In this document: positions 43,722 to 53,538 of the stretch, in pieces
Layout: every line of letters starts with the position of its first letter
Numbering within the stretch: position 1 is the stretch's first letter
Origin: Methyloceanibacter caenitepidi
Lineage (GTDB): Bacteria > Pseudomonadota > Alphaproteobacteria > Rhizobiales > Methyloligellaceae
DNA length: 64,000 bases
Assembly: GCF_000828475.1 (NCBI RefSeq)
Contig: NZ_AP014648.1
Span: 1,426,001-1,490,000, forward strand
Direction: 5' to 3'
Made by a program: the position numbers and the translations under genes
Notes under the pieces: model-generated
What the model saw: only the letters and a program-made list of their open reading frames with translations
Database searches by the model: none
What the model was told of the DNA's origin: nothing

Positions 43722-44111
43722 CTAGGAAGCTTCGGCCTGTCCGCTGGCGGAAACGGGGAGGCTCGGCGCATTGGACGCCTTGTGCGCCGGGGCCGATGCG
43801 GCGCCCCGTGTCGCCGGATCGAGTTTCGTCCGATTGGGCTTGGTCTTGGCCAGCACGCGCTGCATCTGCTTCGGCAGATACGGCTCGGCGCGGATCAGCT
43901 TCTCGTCTAGCCCCTTGTTCCGCTGGCGCAGGAGCCGGGCCCAGGCGGCGATGGTCGGGCTGCTGGCGATCAGGAGCGTCAGACCGATCACCATGAGAAT
44001 GAGGCCGGTCGGAATCGGCAGCCAAACGGTGGCAAGGCCCGCGATCATGCAGACCGCACCGGTGATCTTCAAAATGAGATTGCTCAGGCTCGAGCTAGTC
44101 CTGCCGCGCAT
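43722..44111 (-). CDS. Small two-helix membrane protein with basic tail
   Basis: A 129-residue protein. Two hydrophobic helices (about 13-33 and 36-55) flank the turn LPIPTG, resembling the small PGPGW-like membrane proteins. The rest is a basic, soluble tail (RLLRQRNKGLDEKLIRAEPYLP) and a low-complexity Ala-rich end. The role is unknown. I use the ATG at 44111, where the hydrophobic part begins shortly after; the frame upstream overlaps the dnaG leader. It diverges from dnaG. Confidence 0.6.
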   Translation of the reverse strand: MRGRTSSSLSNLILKITGAVCMIAGLATVWLPIPTGLILMVIGLTLLIASSPTIAAWARLLRQRNKGLDEKLIRAEPYLPKQMQRVLAKTKPNRTKLDPATRGAASAPAHKASNAPSLPVSASGQAEAS

Positions 44112-44307
44112 CCATCCTGCGTAGTGAACGCCGGTGACAGTTCTATGGCGTAGGCGTGGCGCCGCACGGCGGATCCGAGGCATTCTTCGGCTTGCGGATG
44201 GGGAGGAGTTCAGTCCTTGGTTCCCCTTTCGTTCCAAACAGTGGATAATGGTGATGAGTTGGATTCGCGCCGCGCTTTGGCGCGTCCGAAACCCCACTGT
44301 CATAGAA

Positions 44308-46209
44308 ATGAAGTTCTCCGATTCGTTCTTGGATGAGGTCCGTGCCCGTCTCCCCGTGAGCCAGGTCGTGTCGCGCCGCGTGCAGCTCAAACGGGCCGGG
44401 CGCGAGTGGAAGGGGCTGTCTCCCTTCAACAAGGAGAAGACGCCGTCCTTCACCGTGAACGATCAGAAGGGCTTCTACCACTGCTTCTCCTCCGGGCGGC
44501 ATGGCGACATCTTCCGCTTCGTCATGGAGACGGAGGGCTTGAGTTTCCCCGAAGCCGTGGAGCGGCTGGCCGGGGAGGCAGGCGTGCCGATGCCGGCGCC
44601 CGATCCGCAATACGAACGCACCGTCAAGGAGCGGCTCGGGCTCATGGATGCGCTCGAAGCTGCCGCAAAGCTCTTCGAGCAGGCGCTCAGGTCGGGCGCG
44701 GGGCGCGACGCGCTCACTTACGCGGAAGGCCGCGGGCTGTCCCGCGAGACCATCGCCGAGTTCCGCATCGGCTATGCGCCGGGTGGACGCGACACCCTCA
44801 AGAACGCGCTTCTGCAAAAGGGCTTTACGGAGGCACAGCTTCTCGATACCGGGCTCGTCATCAAGCCGGAAGACGGGCGCCCCACCTACGATCGCTTCCG
44901 GGACCGGCTGACGATCCCGATTCTCGATGTGAAGTCGCGTGTCATCGCTTTCGGCGCCCGCGCACTCGCCCCCGATGCCCAGCCGAAATATCTGAACTCG
45001 CCCGAGACGCGGCTCTTCGACAAAGGCTCCACGGTGTTCAACTTCGCCCGTGCGCGCGGTTCCGCCTTCGACAAGGGCGAGTTGATCGTCACGGAAGGCT
45101 ACATGGATGTGATCGCGCTGCATCAGGCAGGCTTCAAGAACGCGGTGGCGACGCTTGGAACGGCCTTCACGGCGCGGCAGATGGAGCAGCTCTGGCAACT
45201 CGCGCCCGAACCGGTGATCTGTTTCGACGGTGACCGGGCGGGCGAGGCGGCCGCGGCGCGGGCCGTGGATCGGATGCTGCCGGTGCTGCGCGAAGGCCAT
45301 TCCTTCCGGTTTGCCTTTCTGCCCCAGGGGCAGGACCCGGACGATCTCGTCCGCAGCGCCGGGGCGTCGGCCTTCTCGGCCTATCTCAAGAACGCCATGC
45401 CGCTGATCGACATGGCCTGGCGCCGGGAGCTGCGCGCGGGCGCCATCGACACGCCGGAGCGGCGCGCGGCGTTCGAGGCGCGGGTCGAGGCACTGTTGGG
45501 CGAGATCGAGAACGTGCGCGTCCGCGAGCACTATCGGCGCGAGATCAAGAACCGGCTGTTCGAACTGTGGCGGCCTCAGCCGCGCTCCGGCAAGGACGGC
45601 AGGCCGGGCCGGCGCAACGGCGCGAAGCCCACGCGCCGCGAGGCGTTGCCGCCGCCGACCGCCTACGGCTTCGGCACGATCGTCACCCTGGCGCTCGTGA
45701 ACCATCCCTGGCTGCTCGATCGGTTCGCCGAGGAAATAGCAAGCGTGGACGTGACGGACAAGAAGCTCGCCGCACTGCTCGCCGCCGCCACCAAAGCCAT
45801 CCACGACGACCACGCCATCACACGCGAGGCGCTGATCGCGGGGCTGCGGGAAGGCCCCCACGGGGCGCTGCTCGACCGGCTGCTCCTGGAAAGTCATCAT
45901 GCGCGGCATGCCTTCCTGAAACCCGATATGCCGCGCGACGAGGTGGAGGAGCAGTTCACCGATATGCTCTATCGCTGGCGGGCGCTGCCGACGCTCACCC
46001 GCGAGATCGCCGAAAGCGCCGAGGTCATCGCCGACATGTCCGAAGCCGAGTTCGAACGCTTCGCCGTCCTTCAGCAGGAGGTGGCGAGCGTCGGCCTCAA
46101 ACAGGACACGGACGATGCCGCTATGCGCGACGCCAAGCAGCGCTTTCAGGACACGCTTGCGCGCCTGAAAAGCGCGCCACCCGCCAAAGGCCGCCGCCGG
46201 CAGGGGTGA
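44308..46209 (+). CDS. dnaG: DNA primase
   Basis: A 633-residue primase that makes RNA primers at the replication fork. The N-terminal region reads LSPFNKEKTPSFTVND ... FYHCFSSGRHGD, where most bacterial primases have four zinc ligands (Cys/His/Cys/Cys). Here only one Cys and one His remain, as I recall for other alphaproteobacteria. The TOPRIM core has VTEGYMDVIAL and CFDGDRAG, and a helicase-binding C-terminal domain follows. The ATG at 44308 fits the family start (MKFSDSFLDEVRARLPVSQVV). The usual partner rpoD does not follow; an autotransporter gene does. Confidence 0.95.
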   Translation: MKFSDSFLDEVRARLPVSQVVSRRVQLKRAGREWKGLSPFNKEKTPSFTVNDQKGFYHCFSSGRHGDIFRFVMETEGLSFPEAVERLAGEAGVPMPAPDPQYERTVKERLGLMDALEAAAKLFEQALRSGAGRDALTYAEGRGLSRETIAEFRIGYAPGGRDTLKNALLQKGFTEAQLLDTGLVIKPEDGRPTYDRFRDRLTIPILDVKSRVIAFGARALAPDAQPKYLNSPETRLFDKGSTVFNFARARGSAFDKGELIVTEGYMDVIALHQAGFKNAVATLGTAFTARQMEQLWQLAPEPVICFDGDRAGEAAAARAVDRMLPVLREGHSFRFAFLPQGQDPDDLVRSAGASAFSAYLKNAMPLIDMAWRRELRAGAIDTPERRAAFEARVEALLGEIENVRVREHYRREIKNRLFELWRPQPRSGKDGRPGRRNGAKPTRREALPPPTAYGFGTIVTLALVNHPWLLDRFAEEIASVDVTDKKLAALLAAATKAIHDDHAITREALIAGLREGPHGALLDRLLLESHHARHAFLKPDMPRDEVEEQFTDMLYRWRALPTLTREIAESAEVIADMSEAEFERFAVLQQEVASVGLKQDTDDAAMRDAKQRFQDTLARLKSAPPAKGRRRQG

Positions 46210-46440
46210 TTTCCTAGCTTTTGGGCAGGTGCCGGCGAAATCCGGCTCAAAAGTGGGAAAAACTTTCCTTCGGAATCAGTGGGCAGACAATCCGTATACG
46301 TGTGTGGCATTCCTGCACTAGTGGCGGCGTGCCGCACCCGCTACTTTCAAAATCGTACGGAAAACTTGGGTTTCTTGACGAAACGGGGTCCCGCGACCGC
46401 ATAGGGTTTTCGGTCGCATAGAGGGTGATTGGGGGGCTGA

Positions 46441-49400
46441 ATGAACCGGCACGCTAGGCGTCGGGCGCGGGCGTTTGCGGCTCGCGATCTGCATCTGACA
46501 GCAAGGGGCGCCGCGCCGGCAGAGGCCGCTCCATCGAAGCAGCAGCTTACCTATCGGTTCACGACGGCATGCCCCAGGGCGCTCCTGCTCGGCACGGCGC
46601 TCGCGTCGACATTTTTGGTTGGAACGCTGGGCGCGCCGGCCCCGGCCCACGCGGTGGTCGACTGTCTGGCATCGGCGCCGCCTTCTCCTGGACCGATCGC
46701 GGTCGGAGCCGCGGACAGTATAACCTGCGTAAATACTGAAACGCGGATCAGTGCAGGCACTGCAATCGAACTTCTGACGGGCGGCAACGCGCACGATATC
46801 TACGTCAACAACAGCGGTGAATTGATCGCTGGATATATCGGCATCGGCGCGAGCACGACAGGCAACAACAGTTCGATCACCATCACAAATTCAGGCGACA
46901 TTACTGTCAGCAGTGCGTCCGAACACGTGGCGATTGAAGCGGTCACAACAGGGTCTTTTAGCCCGATAGACATCACAAATTCGGCTGTGCTGGATGTCAC
47001 GACCGCTTCTGGCAACGCTTATGGCATTCGCGCTAGGACCAACTACGTCAGCAGCCCCATCACCATCAACAACACCGGCGAGATACGAACGACCGCCACG
47101 GGCGGCTTCGATGCTTGGGGCATCTTCTCCAGTAGCTTCATTTCCAGCAACAACGTCGTGAACAATAGCGCTGCGATTGTCGTAAACGCGACGCAGGGCT
47201 TCGGTCTTGGTATCGAAGCACGGACCAATGGCTCCAACAGCGCCATATCGGTCACCAATAGCGGCGACATCACGGTCAAGTCGCGCGAGGATGCGGACGG
47301 CATCGACGCCGAGGCTGACAACAACAACAATGACAGCCCCATCACGATCAACAACAGCGGTGCCATTAATACTAGATCAACGGGAGCGGAAGCTGAAGCT
47401 ATCGATGCCTCGAGCAACGGCGCGCGCAGCGGCATCACGGTCGTCAATCACGGAGAGCTCAGGGTGAACGGCGTTGATGCCAATGGCATCAATGTAGCGA
47501 CGATTGGGCAGAACAGCCCTGTTGACATCACTAACAGGGCGAAAATCTGGGCGACGGCCTCGGACACGGCCCGTGGTATTAGCGCGGCCAGCCTTTCGGA
47601 CATCAGCGTCAACAACAGCGCGGATATCAAGGCGATTTCGAGCCAAGGTCGGGCCGACGGCATCTTCATCTTGAGTTTTGGCGACAATGCCCCCACGCAT
47701 GTGACGAACAGCGGCGACATCTACGCCTCCGGCAAAACCATTTCGTTCGGCATTGCTGCTTCGCAGTTCGGGGCGAACAGGCCTCTGACGATCGACAATT
47801 CGGGGTCGGTCTTTGCGAAAGGACCGTCCGGCGCGCCCATGGGCTACGTGGCGGGTATCAGCGTCTACAGCCAAGGTGGACTGACGACGATCAACAACAC
47901 GGGCGACATCGGGGCTTCGTCGCATCTCGCTATTGGCTTCAACCCGAACAGCACAGGCAGGGCCGACATCTTCAACGCCGGTCACATCACGGGCTTCGTG
48001 AACCTGACGGAACAGAACGACCGTTTCTTCAACCAGGCGGGCGGTGTGTTCGAGACGAAGAAGACATCGTTCTTCAACGGCGGCAACGATCTGTTCGTGA
48101 ACCAGACGGGCGCGACCGTGCTGGCGGCGACGAATCCGAACGCCCGTGAGATGAGCGGCTTCGAGGGCCTCGAGACCTTCAAGAACAGCGGCGGCACGAT
48201 CTCGCTGGTTGACGGCGGCGTGGGCGACACGTTCACCATTGCCAACACGCCGGGCGGCGCGGACCTGAAGTTCGAAGGCGGCGGGTATCTCGCCGTGGAT
48301 GCTGAACTGCGCGGTCCTGGCTCGACAGCTGACAACTTCATCGTGGACGGCAATGTCAGTGGCCAGACCAAGGTGATGGTGAACAACACCAGCACCCAGC
48401 CCGGCGTGTTCAACAGCCAAGGCATCCCAGTCGTTTTCGTTGACGGCAAGACGCCGAGCGCGGGCAACTTCGTGCTCGCCGATGGGCCGATCGACACCGG
48501 GTTCTTCGACTACGACCTGTTCTTTGTGCCCACAGGCAGTGGCTTCTGGGAATTGCGCAGCTTCCCCGGCGCTTCCGCCCAGGCCCTGCCGAAGCTGCTG
48601 ACCGCGGCCCAGGACATCTGGCATGAGACTTCAAGCACCTGGTTCGACCGCACCGCCGACTTGCGCGTGGTGCTCAATGGCGGTGGGTCGCCCGCCTATG
48701 ACGCCGGGACGAAGTCGCTTGGAGAGACGGGCGGCAACGGCCTCACCCCCGGCGTGTGGATCAAGGGCGGCGGCTCGCGGCTGGACCGGCAGGGCAACGC
48801 CACCACGCGGGCCTACGGCAACACGTACACTTACGATCTCGACACCGAGCTCTCCACCATCGACCTGCAGATGGGCGTGGACATGGGCCAGTACGATGTC
48901 CTCTCTCAAGGCGACGTGCTGATCTTCGGCGTGCTGGGCGGCTTTGTGGGCGCCGGGCTCGACTACGACAGCCTCGGCGACAATTTCGACTTCTCCGGCG
49001 GCCAGGTCGGGGCGTATGCGACCTATCTCAAGGGCGGTCTGTTCGTCGACACACTCCTGAACGTGCATCTGTACGAGATCGATACGCCGAACTTCGGCTT
49101 CCCGGACAGCCTCAACGCCACCACGGTGGGCTTGAGGACGGACGCCGGCTACCGCTTCGGCTCCTTCACCGGCGGGGCCTTCTTCGAGCCTTTGGCCACG
49201 ATCGAGATCGCCTGGGCCGATATCGACGGCTTCAACGTGGGCGGCAATAAAGTCAGCTTCTCGGACGACGCCAATGTCCGTGGCCGGATCGGCGGCCGCG
49301 TCGGCACCACCACGCAGGCCTGGGAAGGCACCATGATGGAGCCGTTCCTGATCGCGAGCCTCTGGGGCAACCTCTCGGAGGACAACTCGGCCAGGCTCGT

Positions 49401-49581
49401 CTCCTCCGGCACCACCTTCCAGTTCCAGGACGACCTCGACGATGTCTGGGGCGAGCTGTCGGCCGGTGTGAACCTCTTCAACTTCTCCCAGACCACCGCC
49501 GTGTTCGCCAAGGTGGACTACACCTTCGGCGAGGACGTGCAAGGCCTCGGCGGCAAAGCCGGCGTGCGCGTCGCTTGGTAG
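46441..49581 (+). CDS. Autotransporter with repetitive passenger domain
   Basis: A 1046-residue type Va autotransporter. A long basic N terminus (1-45) precedes the hydrophobic signal core and a cut near AHA-VV (about 70). The passenger (about 70-730) is a beta-helix of roughly 20 loose repeats of the kind ITNSGDI and INNSGAI, rich in Asn, Ser, Ile and Thr. The C-terminal 280 residues form the 12-strand barrel, ending in Trp (VRVAW) as the outer membrane assembly machinery requires. The passenger would be exposed on the cell surface and may act in adhesion. No protease or lipase motif was seen. The gene stands where rpoD is expected after dnaG. Confidence 0.92.
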   Translation: MNRHARRRARAFAARDLHLTARGAAPAEAAPSKQQLTYRFTTACPRALLLGTALASTFLVGTLGAPAPAHAVVDCLASAPPSPGPIAVGAADSITCVNTETRISAGTAIELLTGGNAHDIYVNNSGELIAGYIGIGASTTGNNSSITITNSGDITVSSASEHVAIEAVTTGSFSPIDITNSAVLDVTTASGNAYGIRARTNYVSSPITINNTGEIRTTATGGFDAWGIFSSSFISSNNVVNNSAAIVVNATQGFGLGIEARTNGSNSAISVTNSGDITVKSREDADGIDAEADNNNNDSPITINNSGAINTRSTGAEAEAIDASSNGARSGITVVNHGELRVNGVDANGINVATIGQNSPVDITNRAKIWATASDTARGISAASLSDISVNNSADIKAISSQGRADGIFILSFGDNAPTHVTNSGDIYASGKTISFGIAASQFGANRPLTIDNSGSVFAKGPSGAPMGYVAGISVYSQGGLTTINNTGDIGASSHLAIGFNPNSTGRADIFNAGHITGFVNLTEQNDRFFNQAGGVFETKKTSFFNGGNDLFVNQTGATVLAATNPNAREMSGFEGLETFKNSGGTISLVDGGVGDTFTIANTPGGADLKFEGGGYLAVDAELRGPGSTADNFIVDGNVSGQTKVMVNNTSTQPGVFNSQGIPVVFVDGKTPSAGNFVLADGPIDTGFFDYDLFFVPTGSGFWELRSFPGASAQALPKLLTAAQDIWHETSSTWFDRTADLRVVLNGGGSPAYDAGTKSLGETGGNGLTPGVWIKGGGSRLDRQGNATTRAYGNTYTYDLDTELSTIDLQMGVDMGQYDVLSQGDVLIFGVLGGFVGAGLDYDSLGDNFDFSGGQVGAYATYLKGGLFVDTLLNVHLYEIDTPNFGFPDSLNATTVGLRTDAGYRFGSFTGGAFFEPLATIEIAWADIDGFNVGGNKVSFSDDANVRGRIGGRVGTTTQAWEGTMMEPFLIASLWGNLSEDNSARLVSSGTTFQFQDDLDDVWGELSAGVNLFNFSQTTAVFAKVDYTFGEDVQGLGGKAGVRVAW

Positions 49582-49599
49582 GTAGATACGCCAAAGATT

Positions 49600-49625
49600 A
49601 GCGGCCGCCGGACAGGGCGGCCGCT
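49600..49625 (+). terminator. Hairpin after the autotransporter gene
   Basis: AGCGGCCGCC (49600-49609) pairs with GGCGGCCGCT (49616-49625), a perfect 10-bp stem with a 6-base loop. No T-run follows, so it may act as a processing or rho-assisted signal. Confidence 0.55.
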
Positions 49626-49690
49626 GCAATACCTGCGTCTTGGCCTTCGTCTCGGATCGTGCCGTGCGCGGTGAACCGCCGCCGGACCCG

Positions 49691-49963
49691 TTAGCCCTTC
49701 GATTCCAAGAATTTCTTCAGGCTATCGAAATCCATGACCGGGGCGATCTGATGCACGTTGAGATCCGTCCAGGGTTCGAACAGGGCCATGATCGCTTCGG
49801 CGCTATCGGATTCGAAGATGCTCCAGGTTTCCTGCTGCGTGAGCGAAATCCACGCGCCGAGCAGCTTCACGCCTGAGGGTTCGACCACGCCGTTCTCCAT
49901 GAAGCGCGCCAAACTCTCATCGCGCGCGTCGGGGTCGATTGTCACGTAGCAAACAAAAAGCAT
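49691..49963 (-). CDS. DUF3303-like small protein
   Basis: A 90-residue protein of the ferredoxin-like alpha/beta fold seen in DUF3303 and YCII-related proteins, starting MLFVCYVTIDPDARDESLAR. It contains the GVKLLGAWISLTQQETWSIFES strand-loop-strand typical of the family. The function is unknown. The ATG at 49963 has GGAG 7 bases upstream and is preferred over GTG at 49975. It faces the autotransporter gene tail to tail. Confidence 0.75.
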   Translation of the reverse strand: MLFVCYVTIDPDARDESLARFMENGVVEPSGVKLLGAWISLTQQETWSIFESDSAEAIMALFEPWTDLNVHQIAPVMDFDSLKKFLESKG

Positions 49964-50194
49964 GGTGTGCTCCACTCGCTAAGCCGTCGCTATTGGCAGC
50001 ACGGGCGTCAAGCCTTGGGGGAAGCCCGTGCCACCACAAGATTGGCGATTGTATACGACATCGCGTTGACCGCACGCGCCGATGGTGGCCGGTGAACCGT
50101 TCTGCCTGTGCCAGACAAATCCCGGAATCCAACTTGATTTTAGCGTCCCACGCGACCATTCTCCGCGGCAATCCAAGGATGCGGAAGGAGCCTT

Positions 50195-50413
50195 ATGGCG
50201 AAGGAAGAAATGCTCGAATTTCCGGGGGTGGTCACCGAACTCCTCCCGAACGCCACTTTCAGGGTGAAACTCGAGAACGAACACGAGATTATCGCCCACA
50301 CGGCGGGACGTATGCGCAAGAACCGGATTAGGGTGCTTGCTGGTGACAAAGTTTTGGTCGAGATGACCCCTTATGATCTCACTAAAGGTCGGATCACTTA
50401 CCGGTTTAAGTAG
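50195..50413 (+). CDS. infA: Translation initiation factor IF-1
   Basis: A 72-residue IF-1 with the OB-fold sequence [20 protein letters not shown] and the conserved [13 protein letters not shown] segment. It binds the A site of the 30S subunit at initiation. An AAGGAG site precedes the ATG. The gene order infA-maf-yacG-tRNA-Phe is common in alphaproteobacteria. Confidence 0.98.
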   Translation: MAKEEMLEFPGVVTELLPNATFRVKLENEHEIIAHTAGRMRKNRIRVLAGDKVLVEMTPYDLTKGRITYRFK

Positions 50414-50462
50414 CAAGCTCGGGCTGAAGCGGAGCACGCCGGCGCCTGCCGAGGCGGAGCCC

Positions 50463-51173
50463 GTGGCTGCTGCTGTGCCGGGCAAGGTCAAGGCACCAAA
50501 GCGGCCGACGCGCCGCCGCGCGCCCAAGCCAGGCTCCAGCTTCCGGCCCAAGCTCGTGCTCGCCTCCGCGTCGCCGCGCCGGCTGCAGCTGCTCGAACAG
50601 GCAGGTCTTACGCCGGACGCGCTGCGTCCGTCCTCGGTCGACGAGAGCGTCTCGAAGGGCGAGGTGCCGCGTCAGATCGTGCGCCGGCTGGCCAAGGCCA
50701 AGGCCGAGGCTGCGTTGAAGCTTGTCAAAAACGAGCCGGAACTCGCCAAATGTTTCCTGATCGCCGCCGATACGGTTGTCGCCGTCGGCCGGCGCGTGCT
50801 CGGCAAGGCCGAGCTCGAGAACGAGGCGGCCGATATGCTGCGGCTCCTGCGCGGCCGCGCCCATCGCGTCTACACGGCGGTGACCATGGTGACACCGGAA
50901 GGACGCTGGCGCGAACGCGTGGTGGAGACGCGCGTGCGTTTCCGCAACATCACCGACCAGGAAATCGGCGCCTATCTCGCCAGCGGCGAATGGCGCGGCA
51001 AGGCGGGCGGCTACGCCATTCAGGGCATTGCCGGGGCCTTCGTCATCAAGCTGGTGGGCTCCTACACGAATGTGGTGGGCCTGCCGCTCACTGAGACAGT
51101 CAGCATGCTGGCAGGCGAGGGTTATCCGGTGGCGCTGCTGTGGCTGGCCAAGGCCGAGGTCGACGCCGCGTGA
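50463..51173 (+). CDS. maf: Maf-family nucleotide pyrophosphatase
   Basis: A Maf-type nucleoside triphosphate pyrophosphatase of about 236 residues, removing non-canonical or modified nucleotides. The conserved SASPRR motif ([18 protein letters not shown]), IAADTVV and the [11 protein letters not shown] segment are intact. A basic N-terminal extension rich in Ala, Pro, Lys and Arg precedes the catalytic fold by about 25 residues. I choose the GTG at 50463, with GAGGCGGAG just upstream; an ATG at 50373 would overlap infA by 41 bases. Whether the dTTP/UTP or the m7GTP subclass applies is not decided. Confidence 0.88.
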   Translation: MAAAVPGKVKAPKRPTRRRAPKPGSSFRPKLVLASASPRRLQLLEQAGLTPDALRPSSVDESVSKGEVPRQIVRRLAKAKAEAALKLVKNEPELAKCFLIAADTVVAVGRRVLGKAELENEAADMLRLLRGRAHRVYTAVTMVTPEGRWRERVVETRVRFRNITDQEIGAYLASGEWRGKAGGYAIQGIAGAFVIKLVGSYTNVVGLPLTETVSMLAGEGYPVALLWLAKAEVDAA

Positions 51174-51382
51174 GCGCCGGAGGGGACCGCAAAGCGGCAC
51201 CCAAGTCGGTCGCCCGCTGCCCGATCTGCCGCAAGCCGGCGGTCAAGGCCCATCGTCCCTTCTGCTCGAAGCGCTGCGCGGATCTCGATCTCGGGCGCTG
51301 GCTCAAAGGCGCCTACGCCGTTCCCGGAGACCCAGCCGAGGAGGCCTATCCCGAGCCGCCGGCCGGTTGGGATAAGGAGTGA
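51170..51382 (+). CDS. yacG: DNA gyrase inhibitor YacG
   Basis: A 70-residue zinc-ribbon protein with CPICRKP and [15 protein letters not shown], the two metal-binding knuckles of YacG. It binds and inhibits GyrB. The GTG start overlaps the maf stop (GTGA), so the two genes are translated together. The C-terminal tail YPEPPAGW is typical. Confidence 0.93.
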   Translation: MSAGGDRKAAPKSVARCPICRKPAVKAHRPFCSKRCADLDLGRWLKGAYAVPGDPAEEAYPEPPAGWDKE

Positions 51383-51537
51383 CCCGGCGCGATCGCCGGC
51401 CCACGTGGCGTGAAAAAACCCGCCAAGTCCGGTCTCGACAGAGCCCGGCCGATTGCCTATAAGCCAGGGCCTTACGGGATAGGGCCTTGCGCAACTTTCG
51501 CCAGGCGACCCATCGCGTCCAGCCTGACACAAGGCAC

Positions 51538-51613
<76 letters not shown>

Positions 51614-52653
51614 CTGCTTTTATCCGGCATTTCTTAATCAGGCTGAATAACACAGCCGGCACCGTTCAGAGCAGCCGCGACGTGCGTCCCGTCGTGTGAG
51701 CAAAACGGGGGCACGTCGTACGCGCCGCGGTGTCCGGATTTGGCCCGAAGCGGACGCCGGACCGTGGAACGTCCCGATTCTATCCGAACAGGGAGACGTA
51801 ACGTTCCCCTCCGGAGCGATAGCAGCCAAAGAACAAGGGCGACGAGGAGTAGCGCCGAGTCTCAGACATCTTCGACTGCTACGCAGTCTTCCAAAAATGA
51901 ATATCATGCGGTGATTCGGGTCAGGGGCTCGGAAAGGCGCACCGGTGCTTTGGCAGCCGGTGCGTGCAGGGGAGGTGCACTTGGGACGACTGCGAAGACT
52001 TTCGACTGAAAGCTCGGCTGACGTCGTACAGATCGACCTGCAGGACCAGGCTGCCGGTCGTGGTTCAACGTGGTTTTTGATAGCCGTCGGTCTTGGTCTG
52101 TTTTGCGTCTATCTGGCGATCTCGTATCTCGAAGCCTGGATCCAACTGCAGGCGGTCTGCGAAGCCGCTATCGGCAGGGATGCACTGATGCTTTGCCTGC
52201 AATACGGGGCGCAGTGACAACGAATATCTGGGTACACCACCGCGTTCCTGTCTTCCATGGGCGGAGAACAGGCTAGAGTTCCAGTCGGTAGCAGAGGCAG
52301 GGATGCCCGGCACCGACTTGGGCAAGCCAGCCGACACATACCCACTTTCCCGGCTCGCTTCACGCTACGTTTTTTCTACGACAGACTCCGAGACTGCGGA
52401 GCCGGCGCTCTGCTGACCGAGTTCGGCTTTTGGCACATCGCGGCCGTGCCAATTACCCTGCCTCAAGACCCGCTTCTGACCCGAAGCGGAATTGTTTCCG
52501 AACTGTCGAGCTATGCGCTGAGGGAGGGGCTGCGCGATATCGCGGCTCTCGCCTGGCGGCATTCGCTCTTCTCCGAACCGCAGATGCGTGAACGGGGCGC
52601 AGGGTCTTAGCCTGCGTCCCGTTCGAATCTTGGTCTCATAGGAGTCGTGCCGA
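51614..52653. other. About 1 kb with little coding signal after tRNA-Phe
   Basis: Only one weak small-gene candidate (51981-52217) is seen. An imperfect 12-bp hairpin lies at 52592-52622 without a T-run. No integrase, insertion sequence or repeat of the tRNA 3' end longer than about nine bases was found, so there is no real sign of an integrated element. Confidence 0.5.
51981..52217 (+). CDS. Possible small single-span membrane protein
   Basis: A 78-residue frame from a TTG that has GGGGAGG 6 bases upstream. Residues about 27-55 form one clear membrane helix (STWFLIAVGLGLFCVYLAIS), followed by a 25-residue tail with two cysteines. It is the only frame in this spacer with protein-like hydrophobic structure. 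The TTG start and lack of a recognised family leave it uncertain. Confidence 0.35.
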   Translation: MGRLRRLSTESSADVVQIDLQDQAAGRGSTWFLIAVGLGLFCVYLAISYLEAWIQLQAVCEAAIGRDALMLCLQYGAQ

Positions 52654-53142
52654 TTAGAACGGCGCGATGAACTTCGCGACGTTCTTGCCGGCGTCGCAGA
52701 CCTTGCCGTTGCAAATCTTGAAGGCCTTGTCGATGGCCTTGTTCTGCGCGTCGGCCGCCTTCTTCATACCCTTCTGGACCGCGCGGCCCGTCTTGGACTT
52801 CGCCAGCGTTTTGTCGACGCCGCCTTTGACGTTCTTGATGCCTTTTTCGAGACCCTTGGTCACCTTGGAGCCGCCCTTGCCGACATTGGTCATGGCCTTG
52901 CCGACGGACCCGCCGACACCGCGCTTGGCTTGGGCCTTCTTGCCGGCCTCAATGAGGTAGTCGAACGACTTGCCCATGCGCTTGGTGGCTTCCTGGGCCT
53001 TCTTGGATGTGCCGGCCGCCTGGGCAAAACCCGGATCGGCAACTTCGATGGCGCCAAAGGCGACGGCGCAGGTCACAAAGGCCGTCGCGAAAAGAACGGC
53101 AGTGCGCTTCGTGGTGCGGATGATGTTGGTCGTATTGGTCAT
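52654..53142 (-). CDS. Exported Lys/Gly-rich repeat protein
   Basis: A 162-residue protein with a long signal-like N terminus (hydrophobic core about 15-33, cut near AQA-AG). The mature part is basic and repetitive, with units such as AMTNVGKGGSKVTKGLEKG and VDKTLAKSKTGRAVQKGMKK of about 11 residues, and ends with two cysteines (KICNGKVCDAG). Composition and period recall the paired repeat proteins at 6641 and 7271, but with Lys in place of acidic residues. No function is known. The ATG at 53142 follows GAGAG. Confidence 0.7.
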   Translation of the reverse strand: MTNTTNIIRTTKRTAVLFATAFVTCAVAFGAIEVADPGFAQAAGTSKKAQEATKRMGKSFDYLIEAGKKAQAKRGVGGSVGKAMTNVGKGGSKVTKGLEKGIKNVKGGVDKTLAKSKTGRAVQKGMKKAADAQNKAIDKAFKICNGKVCDAGKNVAKFIAPF

Positions 53143-53538
53143 CGTAATCTCTCTTTCAGCTTTGGTGCGCTGGCTTGATTGCCAGAAGCTGATAGAAAAA
53201 TTAGCGGTGCCAACGGCGCGGCTGTATAGGGTCAACACCTCATATGGAGACGAGGCCGCGATGTCTGCTTCTGATCCAAAGCCGACACGTCATCGGCGCA
53301 TCACTTTGAAAGATAGGCGACGTGTCACTGCCGGCTCATTTTCGCCGGCTGATGGTTGCCGGGCCAGGGGCAGTGAGCGTGAGCGACATCTATCTTTCGG
53401 CTGAGCATGTCGGCATTGAGGGGGGGGAGGTAGAGGTCCCCTCTGGTCGCGGCGCTGTGCGCTGTCCCGACCCAAGTGACGATCAATCGGGGTGGAAGCC
53501 CATGCAACAGGCTCTCTCTCCTGATCACGCTCGGCCGT
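53143..53538. other. Intergenic region between the repeat protein and eutC
   Basis: No gene is supported. A 47-residue frame at 53261 has no matching features. The stretch includes the promoter side of the repeat-protein gene and the 3' side of eutC, but I can define no site in it. Confidence 0.45.

Noticed and set aside
52592..52622. 12-bp imperfect hairpin as terminator of the repeat-protein gene
   Set aside because: No T-run on either strand and no clear transcript for it to end on the + strand.
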